Below are positions 21,275 to 33,779 of a stretch of 64,000 nt of DNA, piece after piece; position 1 is the first letter of the stretch; every line of letters starts with the position of its first letter. Below the pieces are notes generated by a model, which was not told where the DNA came from, made no database searches, and saw only the letters and a list, made by a program, of their open reading frames with translations. Origin of the DNA: Tupaia tana (taxonomy: Eukaryota > Chordata > Mammalia > Scandentia > Tupaiidae); the NCBI GenBank assembly GCA_026018925.1, contig JAKSZU010000004.1, positions 36,723,233 to 36,787,232 on the forward strand. The letters are read 5' to 3'. A program made the position numbers and the translations under genes.

Positions 21275-21527
21275 GGGGCTAGCAGGTGGCATGGTGGTTA
21301 AGGCATTGGATTCCCATGTGGCCAAATGTGTTTCAAGTCCTGGAGCTGGTAGCTTGAAAATCATGCCAGGCACATATGCATGCTTGCCCAAAATCCCAGG
21401 AGGAGAATGAAATAGAAGGGATTGTGGTATGGCCATCCCTGTTAGCAGGATGATTTATCACTTTCCCTCCCACTGTCTCTCTCTGACAAGCACACATGCT
21501 CTATAACATAAACCTAAAAAAAAAAAA
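21275..21527 (+). mobile_element. SINE, family C
   Basis: GGCTAGCAGGTGGCATGGTG, GTTTCAAGTCCTGG (B box), GCATGCTTGCCCAAAATCCC, CTATAACATAAACC plus poly(A). Target duplication AGTACCACT at 21264-21272 and 21528-21536. Confidence 0.93.
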
Positions 21528-21592
21528 AGTACCACTCTGGGCTCCTTATACCAGTAGACCAGTAAGCAAAAAAAAAAAAAAAAAAAGGAGTT

Positions 21593-21777
21593 GGGACCAG
21601 CAGGTGGCATGGTGGTTAAGGTGCTGGACACTCCCACATGGCCAACCACGGTTCGAGTCCCGGACCTGGCAGCTTCCTTTATTCCCTTTCTCTCTCTCTG
21701 TGTGTGTGTCTCTCTCTGGTCAAATTGAAATAAATGAGTGAATAAATAAAATTAAATAAATAATAATTTTTTTTTAA
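21593..21777 (+). mobile_element. SINE, family B
   Basis: GGGACCAGCAGGTGGCATGG, intact B box GGTTCGAGTCC, CT/GT-rich stretch, CTCTCTGGTCAAATTGAAAT and an AT-rich tail. Target duplication AAAAAAGGAGTT at 21581-21592 and 21778-21789. Confidence 0.95.
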
Positions 21778-21810
21778 AAAAAAGGAGTTACAATATTGAC
21801 TAGGGACTTG

Positions 21811-22372
<562 letters not shown>

Positions 22373-23560
22373 AATTGACTGCGATAATGGGCCGTAATTA
22401 TCATGGAAGGTCAGTTTGCTGCTACATAATGAGAATAAGAAGCACAGATACCCCAAGTAGGGTAATGGCAAGAGATGCTATTCCTGCTTCTATAACTAAT
22501 TCCCTGGCCTATATATTTTCCCACTTGAGGCTATGGATCCATAGCTGTTGTTACAAGTGTATACCTCCTCCTAAATGATCGTGCTCTATCCTACAAGATT
22601 TCTTCTCTATCCAGGCCTCTGAGTGGTATATTTGACTCCACTGCCTTCTTTTATAAGGCTGGCGACTGGTGGTATAGTGGCAGCAGGATCTGTACACTAC
22701 TTGGTTATCACCTCTCCACCGTAATTCCTTGGCTATAAAGTGATCCTTTGATCTGAGTTGATATTATATTAGATTTCAGTTCGGTCACCATTCACTTTAA
22801 GTCCTTGGATAGTGGGCTGGCTAAGGCACTGTGGGTGGGAAAGGTAAACTCAGACCAAGACTACATGTGAGTTCTGGCTAGATTGCACCTAGCTTTTCCC
22901 AGGTGAAAGAATCCCACGCAATTGACTTCCCACCAAATGGCAAACTGTTCTCCTTGAGAGAGGATCTCTACATTTGCTTTCAGTTATTAGCAAGCCCAAT
23001 ATTCCTCAGAAGCAGTTACTAGCTCAATTTTGAAGAGAGAGAATCCATTATGTGTGTTAGGTCCACTCTGGCTGCTTTTTTTAAAAAAATTTATTTATAT
23101 TACTTTCATTCACTATGTATCACTGTAGCATATAAAATGAGATTTCCCATCCAGAATACACTGTGTATTGGCTCAATCAAAGATATTACCATATATCTTC
23201 AACAAATAATTTTCCATTTCTTGTTTTTCACATATTTTGTTTCTTTTTTTTCCGCCTTGATTCCCTCCCTCTCACCTTCTGCCATTTCCCAGCCTCCTCC
23301 CACACTGTCTCTGGTATCTACAGTTGCTTTCTATGTTTTTTCTCTTTGTTTTTCACTTTTTATTGATTCATAAAAGATCTTAATTAATCTAAATACTTTC
23401 AACTATAAGTGCAGGTGATACAAACATATCTATGAACATGTCTGATTTTAGGTATAAAAGCCAGTAAGTAGGATGAACATACTATGAAGTGGCACCTAGC
23501 TGAAGCTATATAGCTTACTGTGGTCATTAAGTAGGTTTTGTTTGTTATTTTTTTTTAATT
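22373..23560. other. Intron stretch, mostly unidentified
   Basis: 22373-23040 has no element I recognise. 23075-23400 is T-rich and shares the phrase TCAAAGATATTACCATAT with 13465-13490, so both may be pieces of one old antisense LINE. No gene is supported. Confidence 0.4.
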
Positions 23561-23577
23561 TCAAGAAAAGTCATTTT

Positions 23578-23843
23578 GGGAACCAGCAGTTAGCGTAATG
23601 GCTGTCGCTGGACTCCCACGTAGTCGACCGCGGTTCACGTCCTGGACCCGGTGACTTAAAACTCATGCCGGGCGCGTGTGTGTGCGTGCCCAAGATCCCG
23701 AGAGGAGAATGGAGGAGAAGGGATTGCAGCGTGACCATCCCCCCTGGGGGGTGATTTCTCGCTTTCTGTCTCTATGTCTCTCTCTGTCTGTCTGGCGAGC
23801 GCACACGCCCTATAGTGAAAACCTCTCAAAAAAAAAAAAAAAA
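23578..23843 (+). mobile_element. SINE, family A
   Basis: GGGAACCAGCAGTTAGCGTA, GTCGACCGCGGTTCACGTCC, AAGATCCCGAGAGGAGAATG, CCTATAGTGAAAACCTCTC plus poly(A). A perfect 13-bp target duplication GAAAAGTCATTTT lies at 23565-23577 and 23848-23860. Confidence 0.97.
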
Positions 23844-23894
23844 GAGAGAAAAGTCATTTTAGCTTTAATAAATCAAAAATTTAAAAAAATTACA

Positions 23895-24036
23895 AAAAAT
23901 TTGCTTAAGGCTTAAAGTCAGTAAAAAGGTTAGAGGCTGTCTGACATTTATTGGCAAACTCAAAGAAAAATTTGCTTAAGACTTAAAGACAGGAAAAAGG
24001 TGAATGGCTATCCAACATTTACTGGCAAACTCATCT
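23895..24036. repeat. Tandem duplication, two 71-bp units
   Basis: Units begin at 23895 and 23966. Both carry AAAAATTTGCTTAAG, CTTAAAG, AAAAAGG, and end ATTTAYTGGCAAACTCA. They differ at roughly a fifth of positions, so the duplication is not recent. Confidence 0.85.
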
Positions 24037-24150
24037 GTAGGTTTCACCTGCAGTGCATCCTCTCTGGTTGGCACAGATGTACTATATATACCAGCCCTCG
24101 TGCTTGGTTCGGTCCATCCACATGCTTCTTACCAGACATAATACCTGTTC
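24007..24150 (+). repeat. Dispersed duplicate, copy 1
   Basis: GGCAAACTCATCTGTAGGTT, then TGTACTATATATACCAGCCC, CCATCCACATGCTTCTTACC. Copy 2, at 25082-25200 and 26465-26485, repeats the text in the same order and orientation about 1.1 kb away. The similarity fades after ACCAGAC. The parent family is unknown. Confidence 0.8.
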
Positions 24151-25081
24151 AAAGAAGAGGTAAATACTCAAAACTCAAAAAACAGATATGGACAAAGCTA
24201 AAATCTAGTAACACGCGCACTGTAATTTTCTTCTGAAACATCTTTTTTTCCTCTCTCCATTCCCTTTTTTAGCAGAAAGGCGTAAGCGAGTGTATTTGCA
24301 AAACAGTAAGATTAGTCTCGATTTGGTCTGTTATTTGCACAAAGCCCTATAAGAATACTCATTGATTTAGCTGACTTTGCTGGAACCTTTTGTAAGGAAC
24401 TTCAAATTAGACTCTTTAAAAAGCCTCCCAACGCTACTGAGCCAAGTCAAGAACTCACCATCTGACTGTGCTTTTAAGTACCTGTACTTGGAAGCTTTTT
24501 GGGCCTGTCAGGAAGTGACATTCTTTACTTACCTGTCAGGCAGAACTGTTCATTGTACCAGGCAATCTTTCCAAGAGCTTCTGTTGGCTTTCTGGAGATC
24601 TGCCTTAGTATCTTGAGATATGACATTCCAGTCAAAGCCCTGCCACTAACCAGTATTTCCACTTTCTGATGCAAGGCAACAGATATTATTGAACTTATGC
24701 AAATAACCATTTTGACACAAAATAAGAATACTTGCAAATATTTTCCAATGTCAGAGGGGTCAGGAAGTGAGAAAAGTTTCCATTTCAATTAAAAAATAAA
24801 TTTTAATAAATTGCTGAAGCTATCAACAGCTCAAAAAACAAAAATTCTTAAATATGGAAAACAAAGCATAGAAGAAAATCAGTCACGTTTTAGTCAAAAA
24901 TCATTAAGTTCTATTTCACCAGTTCAGTCTCATATAGTTCATCTCTCTTCTGTTGAATTTGTAGTGTTACCGTCGTCTGATCTTTCCATTTAAATCCTAG
25001 AAGTTAACATTCAACATTATTATTGATTGCTGCTTTGTTTATAAAACCATGCCCAGCCATCAAGGTGGCCAAGTACAGAGG
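24151..25081. other. Intron stretch, nothing identified
   Basis: Mixed-complexity sequence between the two dispersed duplicates. It might be the interior of one element with the duplicates as its ends, but I see no coding or LTR hallmarks. Confidence 0.35.
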
Positions 25082-25200
25082 CTCTGACATTTACTGACCA
25101 ACTCATCTGTAAGTTTCTCCTGCAGTGGCTCTTCTCTGATTGGTACAAACGTACTATATATCAACCCTCGCACTTGGCTGGGCCCATCCATATGCTTCTT
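25082..25200 (+). repeat. Dispersed duplicate, copy 2 (left part)
   Basis: ACATTTACTGACCAACTCAT, CGTACTATATATCAACCCTC, CATCCATATGCTTCTT. It breaks exactly where the SLC25A5 retrocopy inserted and resumes at 26465 (ATATGCTTCTTACCAGAC). Confidence 0.8.
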
Positions 25201-26464
25201 TTTATTTGTTTATTTGTTTATTTTGTATTTTAGATGTTTTTATTTCTTCAAATTTATTATTTATCAGGAGTGACTGAAATAAAAAATATAATTGAGTCTC
25301 ATCATCATCATCATCATGAAAATAACTTTAAGAGAAAACTGGTCAGATGAATATTATTGCTTCCCATTTCCAACCAGTAAATAGTTGCCACTGATAGACA
25401 GCCAAGGGGCTGTCAAAAATGCTTAAGATATGTTATACAATATACCTGTTCACAGGAGAAAAAAAAAACCCTAAGAAATAACTTAGGTGAACTTCTTGAT
25501 TTTATCGTACAAGACAAGCACAAAAGCACCACCCATCACGCTGAGAACATTGGACCATGCACCCTTGAAAAAAGCTTTGCCCCCTTCATCTCGAGTAATC
25601 TTCCTCCAGCAGTCAATCAAGTGTGCTTGTGTACGTGATAGCAGTTCCTTTGCGCCCCAAGTGCATCATCATGCGGCGACGAACAGTATCAAACAGATAG
25701 GAAGTCAACTCGGCAACAGCAGTGACAGACTGTGCGATCCAGCTAATGAAGATATGAGTATTCTTGGGATCTGGAAGCATTCCCTTTGCAGTGTCATAGA
25801 TACCAAAGTAAGCAGCTTGGAAGGTGATAATACCTCGCACAGATATGTTAAAGCCAGATATGGTACAGGCCCCTCATCCCATCAGATTTGTAGATCTTAA
25901 CCAGACAGTCGCCGAGGCCTTTGAATTCCCTTTCAGCTCCAGCTTTACCCACATCAGCTGCTAGACGGGTACAGGAAAAGTCAAGAGGGTACACAAAGCA
26001 CAAAGACGTGGCCTCAGCACCACCACCAGATGCCAGGTTCCCTGCAAAGTAAAAGTAGCGCCAAAACTGGGTGCTCTTGTCCACACCACCCAGGAAGATC
26101 TGCTTGTATTTATCTTTGAAGGCCAAGTTGAGAGCCTGGGTGGGAAAGTATCTGATGACATTGGCCAGGTTACCACGACAGAAGAACAAGACTCCCTGCT
26201 TCTTGGGGATACGAACCACACAGTCTATAATGCCCTTGCATTGCTTATCTGCGATGATCCACTTGCTGGCATGCTGCACCTGCAGCAGCAACTTGACTCA
26301 CTTGATGGGCACTACCACAGTCTTGGAGATGGCCGCGGCCACTCCACGTGTCAGGAAGTCCTTGGCGAAGGACACAACGGCATCTGTCATGTTGAAGGGA
26401 AAGGGAGGCAGGCTACTGTGGGCTGGGCCTGGGCTGGGAACCGGCTCAGACTCCTGGGTCTTCT
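25201..26464 (-). pseudogene. SLC25A5: SLC25A5 (ADP/ATP translocase 2) processed pseudogene
   Basis: Full-length intronless copy of the mitochondrial inner-membrane ADP/ATP carrier ANT2 (298 residues in the family). ATG at 26390, stop at 25485-25483, plus 5' UTR and a complete 3' UTR with a (GAT)n tract and AATAAA. ANT2, not ANT1 or ANT3, is indicated by MTDA at the start, GKAGAEREF and VKIYKSDG. The carrier signature [10 protein letters not shown] (nucleotide-carrier RRRMMM) survives. Damage: codon 31 is TGA (26300); TACTTT is doubled in frame (26047-26058); a net 4-base insertion near 25855 shifts the frame; one Met codon is lost near 25740; and about 4 extra bases lie near 25616. Target duplication ATATGCTTCTT at 25190-25200 and 26465-26475. 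L1-mediated retroposition is clear and no function is expected. Confidence 0.96.
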
Positions 26465-26485
26465 ATATGCTTCTTACCAGACCTC

Positions 26486-27470
26486 ATAACTGGTCTTCCA
26501 GCCTTGCTTCTTCCAAAACCCTAAGTAGTTAGTCAGCAAGCTAATTTGTTAGTCCGTATTTCCCAATTTCGGGTCACTTCTCTCCTCCTCTAACTACTGT
26601 GCCTCAGGGATACTCTGTAGTGCAAGAACAATTCATTTACAGCTTAAATACATACATTGAGTTGATCCATCCATGTCCCAATCTTGCACTTTTTTCTCCT
26701 TCCTCAACAGGTGAAATGGGGGAGAAGCACTGTTACAACAGTGATAGATGGCATGGAGGTTTGGGATATATGTTTGTTCATTTTTTCTTATACCTTCTGG
26801 ACCTGCTCAAGTTTGATACTGGAAGGATCATATCCATATTATGGTGGGTTGCTCCTGGAGTCATCTGCCTTTTGTTGAAACTATTAGCGACATGCTAGAA
26901 AATATTTAATAATTGCATTTGAAAAATACTGCTTTGGTTTATAGCATTTTCTGAGTTTTATGTTATAACTATTTCCACAATGGCTGATTTCAAGTGTCTA
27001 AGTGATGCCACAGAACATGAGGTTGGAAAGGGATGTGCTGGTACAAATCACTTCTAGCATATCACCATGTTTAGCTGGTGATGGAAAGTTCTGACCACTT
27101 GAAGTCACTTGAGAGACCGTGGTTTGATGTTCAGTTGCAATTGGGGCCTACCTGCGTAACGAGATTTATTTATCAGTAGTGAATAATTCTGTGCTGCAGA
27201 TGTCATAGCTTTGTCTCTGGAATCCTAGGTGTATGCCCTGTACATAATGTATTTTACAACCATAAAAGCTCTAGTGCCATGGATAATGTGGTCCAAGAAA
27301 TAATCATGGATTTTATGAAGAATTATTTCTTGTTCTAAGTTCAAAACTAACATCTTTGTCATTAAGTGATGAATGGGTCATAGTATTTTTCTGTATGTTC
27401 TTCTATGTTGCCTCTCAAATTCAACCAGACCTACCAAACAGTGCAATTTGGTAATAACTTTTTCTTTCTT
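26486..27470. other. Intron stretch, nothing identified
   Basis: Overlapping open frames of 64 and 99 codons (26599-26898) have no recognisable similarity and no splice context. No repeat family was recognised. Confidence 0.4.
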
Positions 27471-27473
27471 TTT

Positions 27474-27644
27474 TAAAGAATTGTTTATTTTATTTATTAT
27501 TATTATTTTAATTTGACCATAGAGAGACAGAGGAAGAATGAGGGAGGAAAAAAGTGAGAAAGCAAGCCACTAGATCTGGGATGCGGACTGTAGTCAGCCA
27601 CATGGGAGTCCAGTGCCTTAACCACCATGCCACCTGCCAGCCCC
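27474..27644 (-). mobile_element. SINE, family B
   Basis: Minus-oriented. TATTTTAATTTGACCATAGA, AAAGCAAGCCACTAGATCTG, diverged B box GGGATGCGGACTGTAG, CCTTAACCACCATGCC, CTGCCAGCCC. Confidence 0.92.
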
Positions 27645-28265
27645 ACTTATTCTTTATTTTTGAGTAGATATTCCAGGCTGCCCAGAACACTGAAACCCCT
27701 ACAAACTTTACCTATGTGGCAGCCTCCTGAATCTCTGAGTTTTGTCTCTCTCTGTAGCAAATGTATCTTTCCAAAGCATCCATAATACTTACCATTTCCT
27801 GCTTTATCAGATATCTTGACATGCCATTTTCAATATATTGAATCAGTGTGATGTGCTGGAGAATGTCCAGGTACTCAAGGCTCTTCTGATAATAGTATGA
27901 CAGAAAACAGAATTAATATAGCCCTGGGGTAAGACTATGAATGTACGCTGTTGTTTGTCTATGTGAATGAGAACTTCTTCTGATCTTTTTCCTGATAAGA
28001 ATGATACAGAGAACATCTGTAAGTTCCATGGTGACAGGCCAGGTAGTCAAGACTGTGTAAATCTGCTCTGGGAAATATGCTGCATATGATAGAGCAGCTG
28101 TATTGAGGTGATGGTTTATTAGATTGAGATAGTTCACTGTAATCTACGGTCCATTCATTTTGTTTTTAGGGACAGACTAGTATTAAATGGGGTTTATTGT
28201 GGACATTATTCCTATATCATTAAGGCTTTGAGGGCGGTACTTATTTTGCCATTCCTTTGAGAAGC

Positions 28266-28687
28266 TGTTAGGGATTGGTCTGTATCCCCCACAAGATACA
28301 CTAAAGTCTTTATCCCTAGTGCTGGTGAATGTGAGCTTATCTGGAAATAGGGTTATTGCACTTATAAGTAGTTAAGATGAAGTCGTAACAGCATCAGTTA
28401 GGCCTTTAACTCAGTATAACTGGTGTTTCCATAAGAAGAGAAAAATTTGGACACAGATTCACACATAGAGGGAAGACATTTATGTGACTATGAAGGCAGA
28501 GATTGGAACCATGAAGTACTTGGGGGCTACCAAAAGCTGGAAGAGGCCAGGAAATATCCTTCCATAAAGATGTTGAAGGGATCATGACTCTATTGACACC
28601 TTTTTTCAGACTTCTAGACTCCAGAATTGTAAGACAATAAATTGCTGTTGTTTTAAACCAAACCTGTTAGAGGAAAAACTAATACAG
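28266..28687 (+). mobile_element. MLT1 LTR (MaLR, ERVL)
   Basis: From TGTTAGGGATTGGTC to AAACTAATACAG. Intermediate phrases TATCTGGAAATAGGGTTATT, TAGTTAAGATGAAGTCGTAA, CCATAAGAAGAGAAAAATTTGG and GTAAGACAATAAATTGCTG follow the MLT1 order. It is a near complete solitary LTR. Confidence 0.88.
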
Positions 28688-28689
28688 AG

Positions 28690-30785
28690 GTAGAATTTTT
28701 GTTTGGTTGTTTATTTTTTTAACAAATATTTATTAACCCCATAGAAGGGTGTTAGTGACACTTTCAGGATCATTATCTTGGCTGCTTTAACAATTCTAAC
28801 AGTACAATTCAAAAAATAAATCTAGGGGTCTGTCAACTGCTAAGTACATTCATCCCAGTTACACCTTTGTAAACTGGGGGAAGGATCACCAGTACCCACT
28901 ATGAGACAGACATGGTTTTGACTCTGTTTATTAATGACTTCCACACACTTTTACTCTGAGAAGGGGGACCATGATAGTGTTTGGCATCTTTGGCTATCAG
29001 CATCAATTTGCATTCAATAGTTTAGAAATACCTGGGCAATCCACAGTCTGGCTGGGGTGTATGAAGGGCCTTTACTTTAGTTGATGTGTTCTGGGTGTGA
29101 GAATTGTCTCAGGTCTAAAAGCTGGGCATGCAAGCATGCCTTTACACTGGAAGTGGCTGACCTCAAACATCTGCTACTCAGTCATTGTTCTCTTTGATTA
29201 GTCATATACAAATATATACATACACACACACACACACACACACACGCACAGTGCCTTTACTGGCTGGATGTGTATTGTGCCTCTAAGGACAAAAATGTTC
29301 TATAAGCCATTTCCATAAATTCTGTGGACATTCTTGCTGACTCATTCTGAACTTGGTGCAGATTATAGTAATCCTGCCTTTCTTCCTTCTAATGGATATG
29401 TGCTGCTACCCTGTCTTTGTCATTTTCTATCACCCCCATTGCTATTAAGGAACCCCGTACTGTAACAGTAACTTCTACCATTGTCCTCAGTGTCTTAAAT
29501 CATGTAGATGCCCCTCTAACCTAATCGCTTTGTCAAAAGGAGTGCCTTCTAGATCTCCCTAAGTAATATGGACAGTTACAGGGTTTTTTGTTTTATGGAA
29601 TGGGCCCATTCTTTGAATGCATGCTTCTCTTAACATTTAAACAGTTTCCAGCTTCAAGGGTCATTCCAATGGCCTATTACAACTGTCCCTGGGGCCCTTT
29701 CTAGGGTATTAAATCCGTGTCACTGGAAAGTACTTCTCTATGGCAAAACTCTAATACAAATTTATGTCCCAGCCCCTCTTGATTTACCCCTCCCTCAGAA
29801 GCAGCCTCAGTTCCTGATGGTGACATGTTATCTAGGTCCTGAAGCTTTATAAAATATCATTTCTTTTATATTTTAGCTGGCCCAGCACTTTCTGAGTCAG
29901 GTTATGATGGAATTTGTGATTATGAGCCAAGAAAGGAGGTGAGGAAATTCCTAAGAATGCAAAATATGTCCTCTATGGCACCTGCCTCATTTGAGACCTT
30001 TGTATAACTTCATCGGGTGCGTGTGTGTGTGTGTGTATGTGTGTGTGTGTGTGTGTGTGTCTGTCTTCCAATAAGGGAGAATTGGCCACTTCTTTAGGGA
30101 CACTGGATTCTGGATAACCTCAGGATTCAAAGTTTTTCATTTCATCAGGAGATATCCTTATTTAAGCATCAGAGCCACACTCCTTCCTTAACAGGTCCTG
30201 AGTTAGGCAGGAGACCTGCTTAGACTGCGATTCAGCCTTCCTTGAAGCTCTGCTGACTGTTAAGTCCTATCTCTGTTCTTCAGCTATGGATGCTATAAAG
30301 GTGCAGGAATTGAAGTTTTCTTTAATGTTGCCAAGGAGATCCTCTTACTCTCACACTTTGTTTTATTTATTGATTAATAGACATTGTCCTGTTATTTTCT
30401 CTCTTCAACTAATGGTGCTTAGAAAAGCCAACCAATTCCACAATTCTCAGAGGTTTTATTTTCTCATGATTCTAAAATACCAGGATGTTGTTCCGGCTGT
30501 TGCATCCCTATCCCACCTGTATCCCGTCACAGGTCTCCACAGGTGAAAGTCAGCAAAATGCATCAGCATTCCAAGGACTCTCTTTTACCTTCAGTATTTG
30601 GGTTCTCATCATCATCCCACTGGAAAATGTCTCGGAGTCTCTGTCCTTAGAGTCTGCTTTCTATGAATACATCTGGTATCAACAATCTTAGATTGCATTT
30701 ACTAGAGCAAAACTTGAGATAGAGTTCCTTGTTCAAGTGATTTTAATGGAGAGCAGCTTTGCTGACCTAGTTAGGACTTCTGACT
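28690..30785. other. Intron stretch with two microsatellites, otherwise unidentified
   Basis: A (CA)n tract at 29219-29246 and a (GT)n tract at 30018-30061. The surrounding sequence (28800-30700) has the feel of a degraded retroviral interior (fewer A/T runs, long pseudo-coding stretches), but I cannot place it in a family. Confidence 0.4.
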
Positions 30786-31024
30786 TTTTTTTCTCTTTTT
30801 CAATAACCAGAGAGTGAGGTAGAGAGAAAGATATCACTTTTCAATGACATATGGTCATGCCACAATCCTTTTTCTTTCATTTCTCCACTCCTTCAGAATT
30901 ATGGGCATACAGGCATATGTGCCTGGTATATTTCTGAAGTTGCTGGGTCTGGGATTTGAACTGAGGTCAGCTATATGTATCCTGCCCCCTATATACAGTG
31001 TTTAACTGCTGCACTATGGGGCCT
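30786..31024 (-). mobile_element. SINE, family C (old)
   Basis: Minus-oriented. CAATAACCAGAGAGTGAGGT, GGCATACAGGCATATGTGCC, GGGATTTGAACTGAGGTCAG, ACTATGGGGCCTG. The copy is diverged. Confidence 0.8.
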
Positions 31025-31526
31025 GTCTCATTGTGTTATTTTAAGCCACGAAGTTTATGATAAGTTATTACTGCAATAATAAGAACCTCCTAATCTTATT
31101 ATAATACAATTTTTTAAAAATGTATACCGATATACTTTTATAATACTAGGAATTGGGAAAATATCAATAATGATTGAATTTAGTGATTATTTTTCATGGC
31201 AAGTGGTCTTTGAATAATCTAGTAATATTTGAATTAAAATAAAATATGTAATTCAGTAATTCTTTTTATTTTATAACACTTATTTTCCTTGCCTTACCCT
31301 AATTGCAGTTATTGTCATATTGTTCAGATAACTTTTGTTTAATACACGTATTGAAAAACGAAGCCAGCTTTCTTGAATGGTTGTAGTTCTTAGATAATTT
31401 TTTGAGATTAATTTTAATTTAGAAAAATTTGCTGTACTGAAGAATTAGCAACTCAGTTTTCACTGACTCTCTGAGAGAATATTTGGATTTAATAAGAATC
31501 TATTGATATATGTGTTACAGTCACAC

Positions 31527-31695
31527 ATTTTAAGGAGGTCATATGTGATAAATTATGACCTCAGAAAATGTACTAAGTACTTAGTTTAAGCAGATAGATT
31601 ACTGTCATGTATATTATAATTGTCCAACCTCTATAAAGCAATATTTAGATTCACAAAGTTTTACTTAAATACTGTTTTTTGCAATTTTTTAGTAC
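31527..31695 (+). repeat. Large inverted repeat, left arm
   Basis: About 168 bp pairing with 32590-32757 at roughly 90% identity. Shared blocks include TTTTAAGGAGGT, GTGATAAATTATGA, TTACTGTCATGTATATTATA, ATTGTCCAACCTCTATAAAG and CAAAGTTTTACTTAAATACT. Confidence 0.9.
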
Positions 31696-32589
31696 TAGGA
31701 TATTAAAAGAAATTTTTTCCAAAACAGAAATATGATACTAAACTTGTTCATCTTACTCACATCATTAAAACTATAGCAATATCTAGAATGGCCAGAATAT
31801 ATATCAGTTTATACATGAATCATCTCCTTTATTGTCATAACAATGTTTTCATTTCCTCCTTCGAATTTCTTTATATTTTATTGGACTGTCACCTTGTTTC
31901 ACATGTAATTTATTTCAATTTAGAATTTTTTTCAAAAAATTAAAAGTAATTAAATAGCCAAACTGATATCTATTTGTGTTTTTGTAAGATTTTGCTAAAT
32001 TATTAACAGGGATAGATAATTATGAGCAGAAAGAGAGTTGTAAGGAGATGGGTGCCTGGCACTACTGGAAAATGATGTATTATTACACACGAGAACCTAC
32101 TGCATTTGTTCTGAGAGGACAGATTTGAATCATCAATTTGGGATTTCTTTTACTAATCCATCCCCATACTCTGAAGTTGTGTTGGTCTCAGGTGTCAGTT
32201 TTGACAACAATCCCTAAACCTTCAGTGATTGACACACAAAGGTCTTTTTTTGAGGACAAGAGACACAAAGAAGTGTTTCTCTGAGGTGTGAAGGCGTTAT
32301 GACCTACCCTCTAAAGTCAAGCATGGTACTAGGTCCTCCTTCTATGGGGTATTACATTCTCTAAACAAGAAATGTATCATCATCTTCCTATGACCTGAGA
32401 AAGATGAGGACAACACAGGCGTGTTCTATTACTACAGTCTAGCACAGGAAGCCGAATGGACTGTGTGCACACTGGAACACACATGTCCATGCACGGTGAA
32501 TAACAAGTATGTGCCCAAACTTGGGTTACTCACAGTCAGATCTGGGATTCAAAACCAGGTCTGTTTCACATTGAGATGGTTTTAAAAAG
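31696..32589. other. Interior of the large inverted repeat
   Basis: 894 bp without a recognised repeat or an open frame of note. It could be the body of a DNA transposon flanked by its inverted ends, or unique sequence between two oppositely oriented copies of an unnamed repeat. Confidence 0.4.
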
Positions 32590-32757
32590 TATTAAAAAAT
32601 TGGAAAACCAGTATTTAAGTAAAACTTTGTGCATCTAGATATTGCTTTATAGAGGTTGGACAATTATAATATACATGACAGTAATCTCTTTGCTTAAACT
32701 AAGCATTTAGTATATTTTCTGAGTTCATAATTTATCACATAATACCTCCTTAAAATC
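32590..32757 (-). repeat. Large inverted repeat, right arm
   Basis: Reverse complement of the left arm: AGTATTTAAGTAAAACTTTG, CTTTATAGAGGTTGGACAAT, TATAATATACATGACAGTAA, TCATAATTTATCACATAATA, ACCTCCTTAAAA. Differences are scattered substitutions and very short indels. Confidence 0.9.
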
Positions 32758-32939
32758 TGGTACACATGCTTGTTTTATCAAAGCAGGATTTTATCCTTCA
32801 TTTTCCCGTTTCATTAGCTGACCTCTTACTTGTGTTTTTCTACTCAAAAGTTGCTCATATTCACGTATTTGGGGAAGACCTCCTGAATTCCTTTTCAACT
32901 TTCTATACATAATTCTGATATTACAAGTAACATACTATT

Positions 32940-33125
32940 TTTAAAAATTATTTATTTAACTTTATTTATCATTACTATTTTTAAAATTTGCTATAGGGCA
33001 CTTAACAGAGAGAGAGAGAGACAGTCAGACAGAGAGTGAAAAAGCAAGCTGCCAGGTCTGGGACTCAAGCCTCAGTTGACCATGTGGGAGTCCAATACTT
33101 TAACCACCACACTGCCTGCTGGCCC
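32940..33125 (-). mobile_element. SINE, B-type
   Basis: Minus-oriented. It keeps GCTATAGGGCAC (as in the A 3' end) and then AAAAAGCAAGCTGCCAGGTC, GGACTCAAGCCTCAG and ACTTTAACCACCACACTGCC. It looks like a form intermediate between A and B. Confidence 0.88.
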
Positions 33126-33164
33126 AACTATATAGTCATTTATTGGATTAAATGTAGTCTCCCA

Positions 33165-33262
33165 CTGGTCTCTGAGTTCTTTGATGTCAAGGATTGTGTT
33201 TTATTAATTCTTGCATTTCTGAGGCCTAACAGATTATCTGGAATATTAAGAGCTAAATATAA
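33165..33262 (+). mobile_element. L2 3'-end fragment
   Basis: TGATGTCAAGGATTGTGTTT and CTAACAGATTATCTGGAATA correspond to the L2 phrases 'gagggcagggactgtgtct' and 'cctggcacatagtagg'. The match is weak but ordered. Confidence 0.4.
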
Positions 33263-33779
33263 CATGTAAGATAGATTTTGATTTAAAGAATGAAATTTGC
33301 TACTATTACAATAATACACATTTGGACAGAGAGATTTTGTATTATTTTAAGAGGAATCCTGAAAAGATTCCAGTCTCTTTCAGGAATATATTCAAATATG
33401 GGCCATTTTATGTTGTCAGCAAATTTTCTCTGATAGTCAACCTGAAGCAGTAACCTATAAATGATATGCTCAGAAAGAGTTGGTGTAATTGCCAAAATTT
33501 TATTCTTAGTACTAGGATGTATTTAAGGTTTGGGAAAATTTTAACTCAGCACATTTTGGAGAGTATTATTTTTAGTTTCTTGGCTAAGTGGCCCTGTTTT
33601 AATTCAGGAAACAAAAGATGTTATTTAGCTAACAGTTTGATTTCACTCTGTGAAGCCTTTTCACCAACCATTCTCCTTTTAAAACAAAATCACTCCTCCT
33701 CCATGTTCTCAAAGCCACTTGCTCCAAACATGCACATACCTTCCTACAAGGACACATAAGCACAAAATATCACAGTACT

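Noticed and set aside
21593-21680. tRNA-like sequence with intact A and B boxes
   Set aside because: It is the head of a SINE with a target duplication and has no proper anticodon or acceptor stem pairing, so it is not a tRNA gene.
26071-26532. 153-codon open frame on the plus strand
   Set aside because: It lies on the opposite strand of the SLC25A5 retrocopy and has no similarity of its own.
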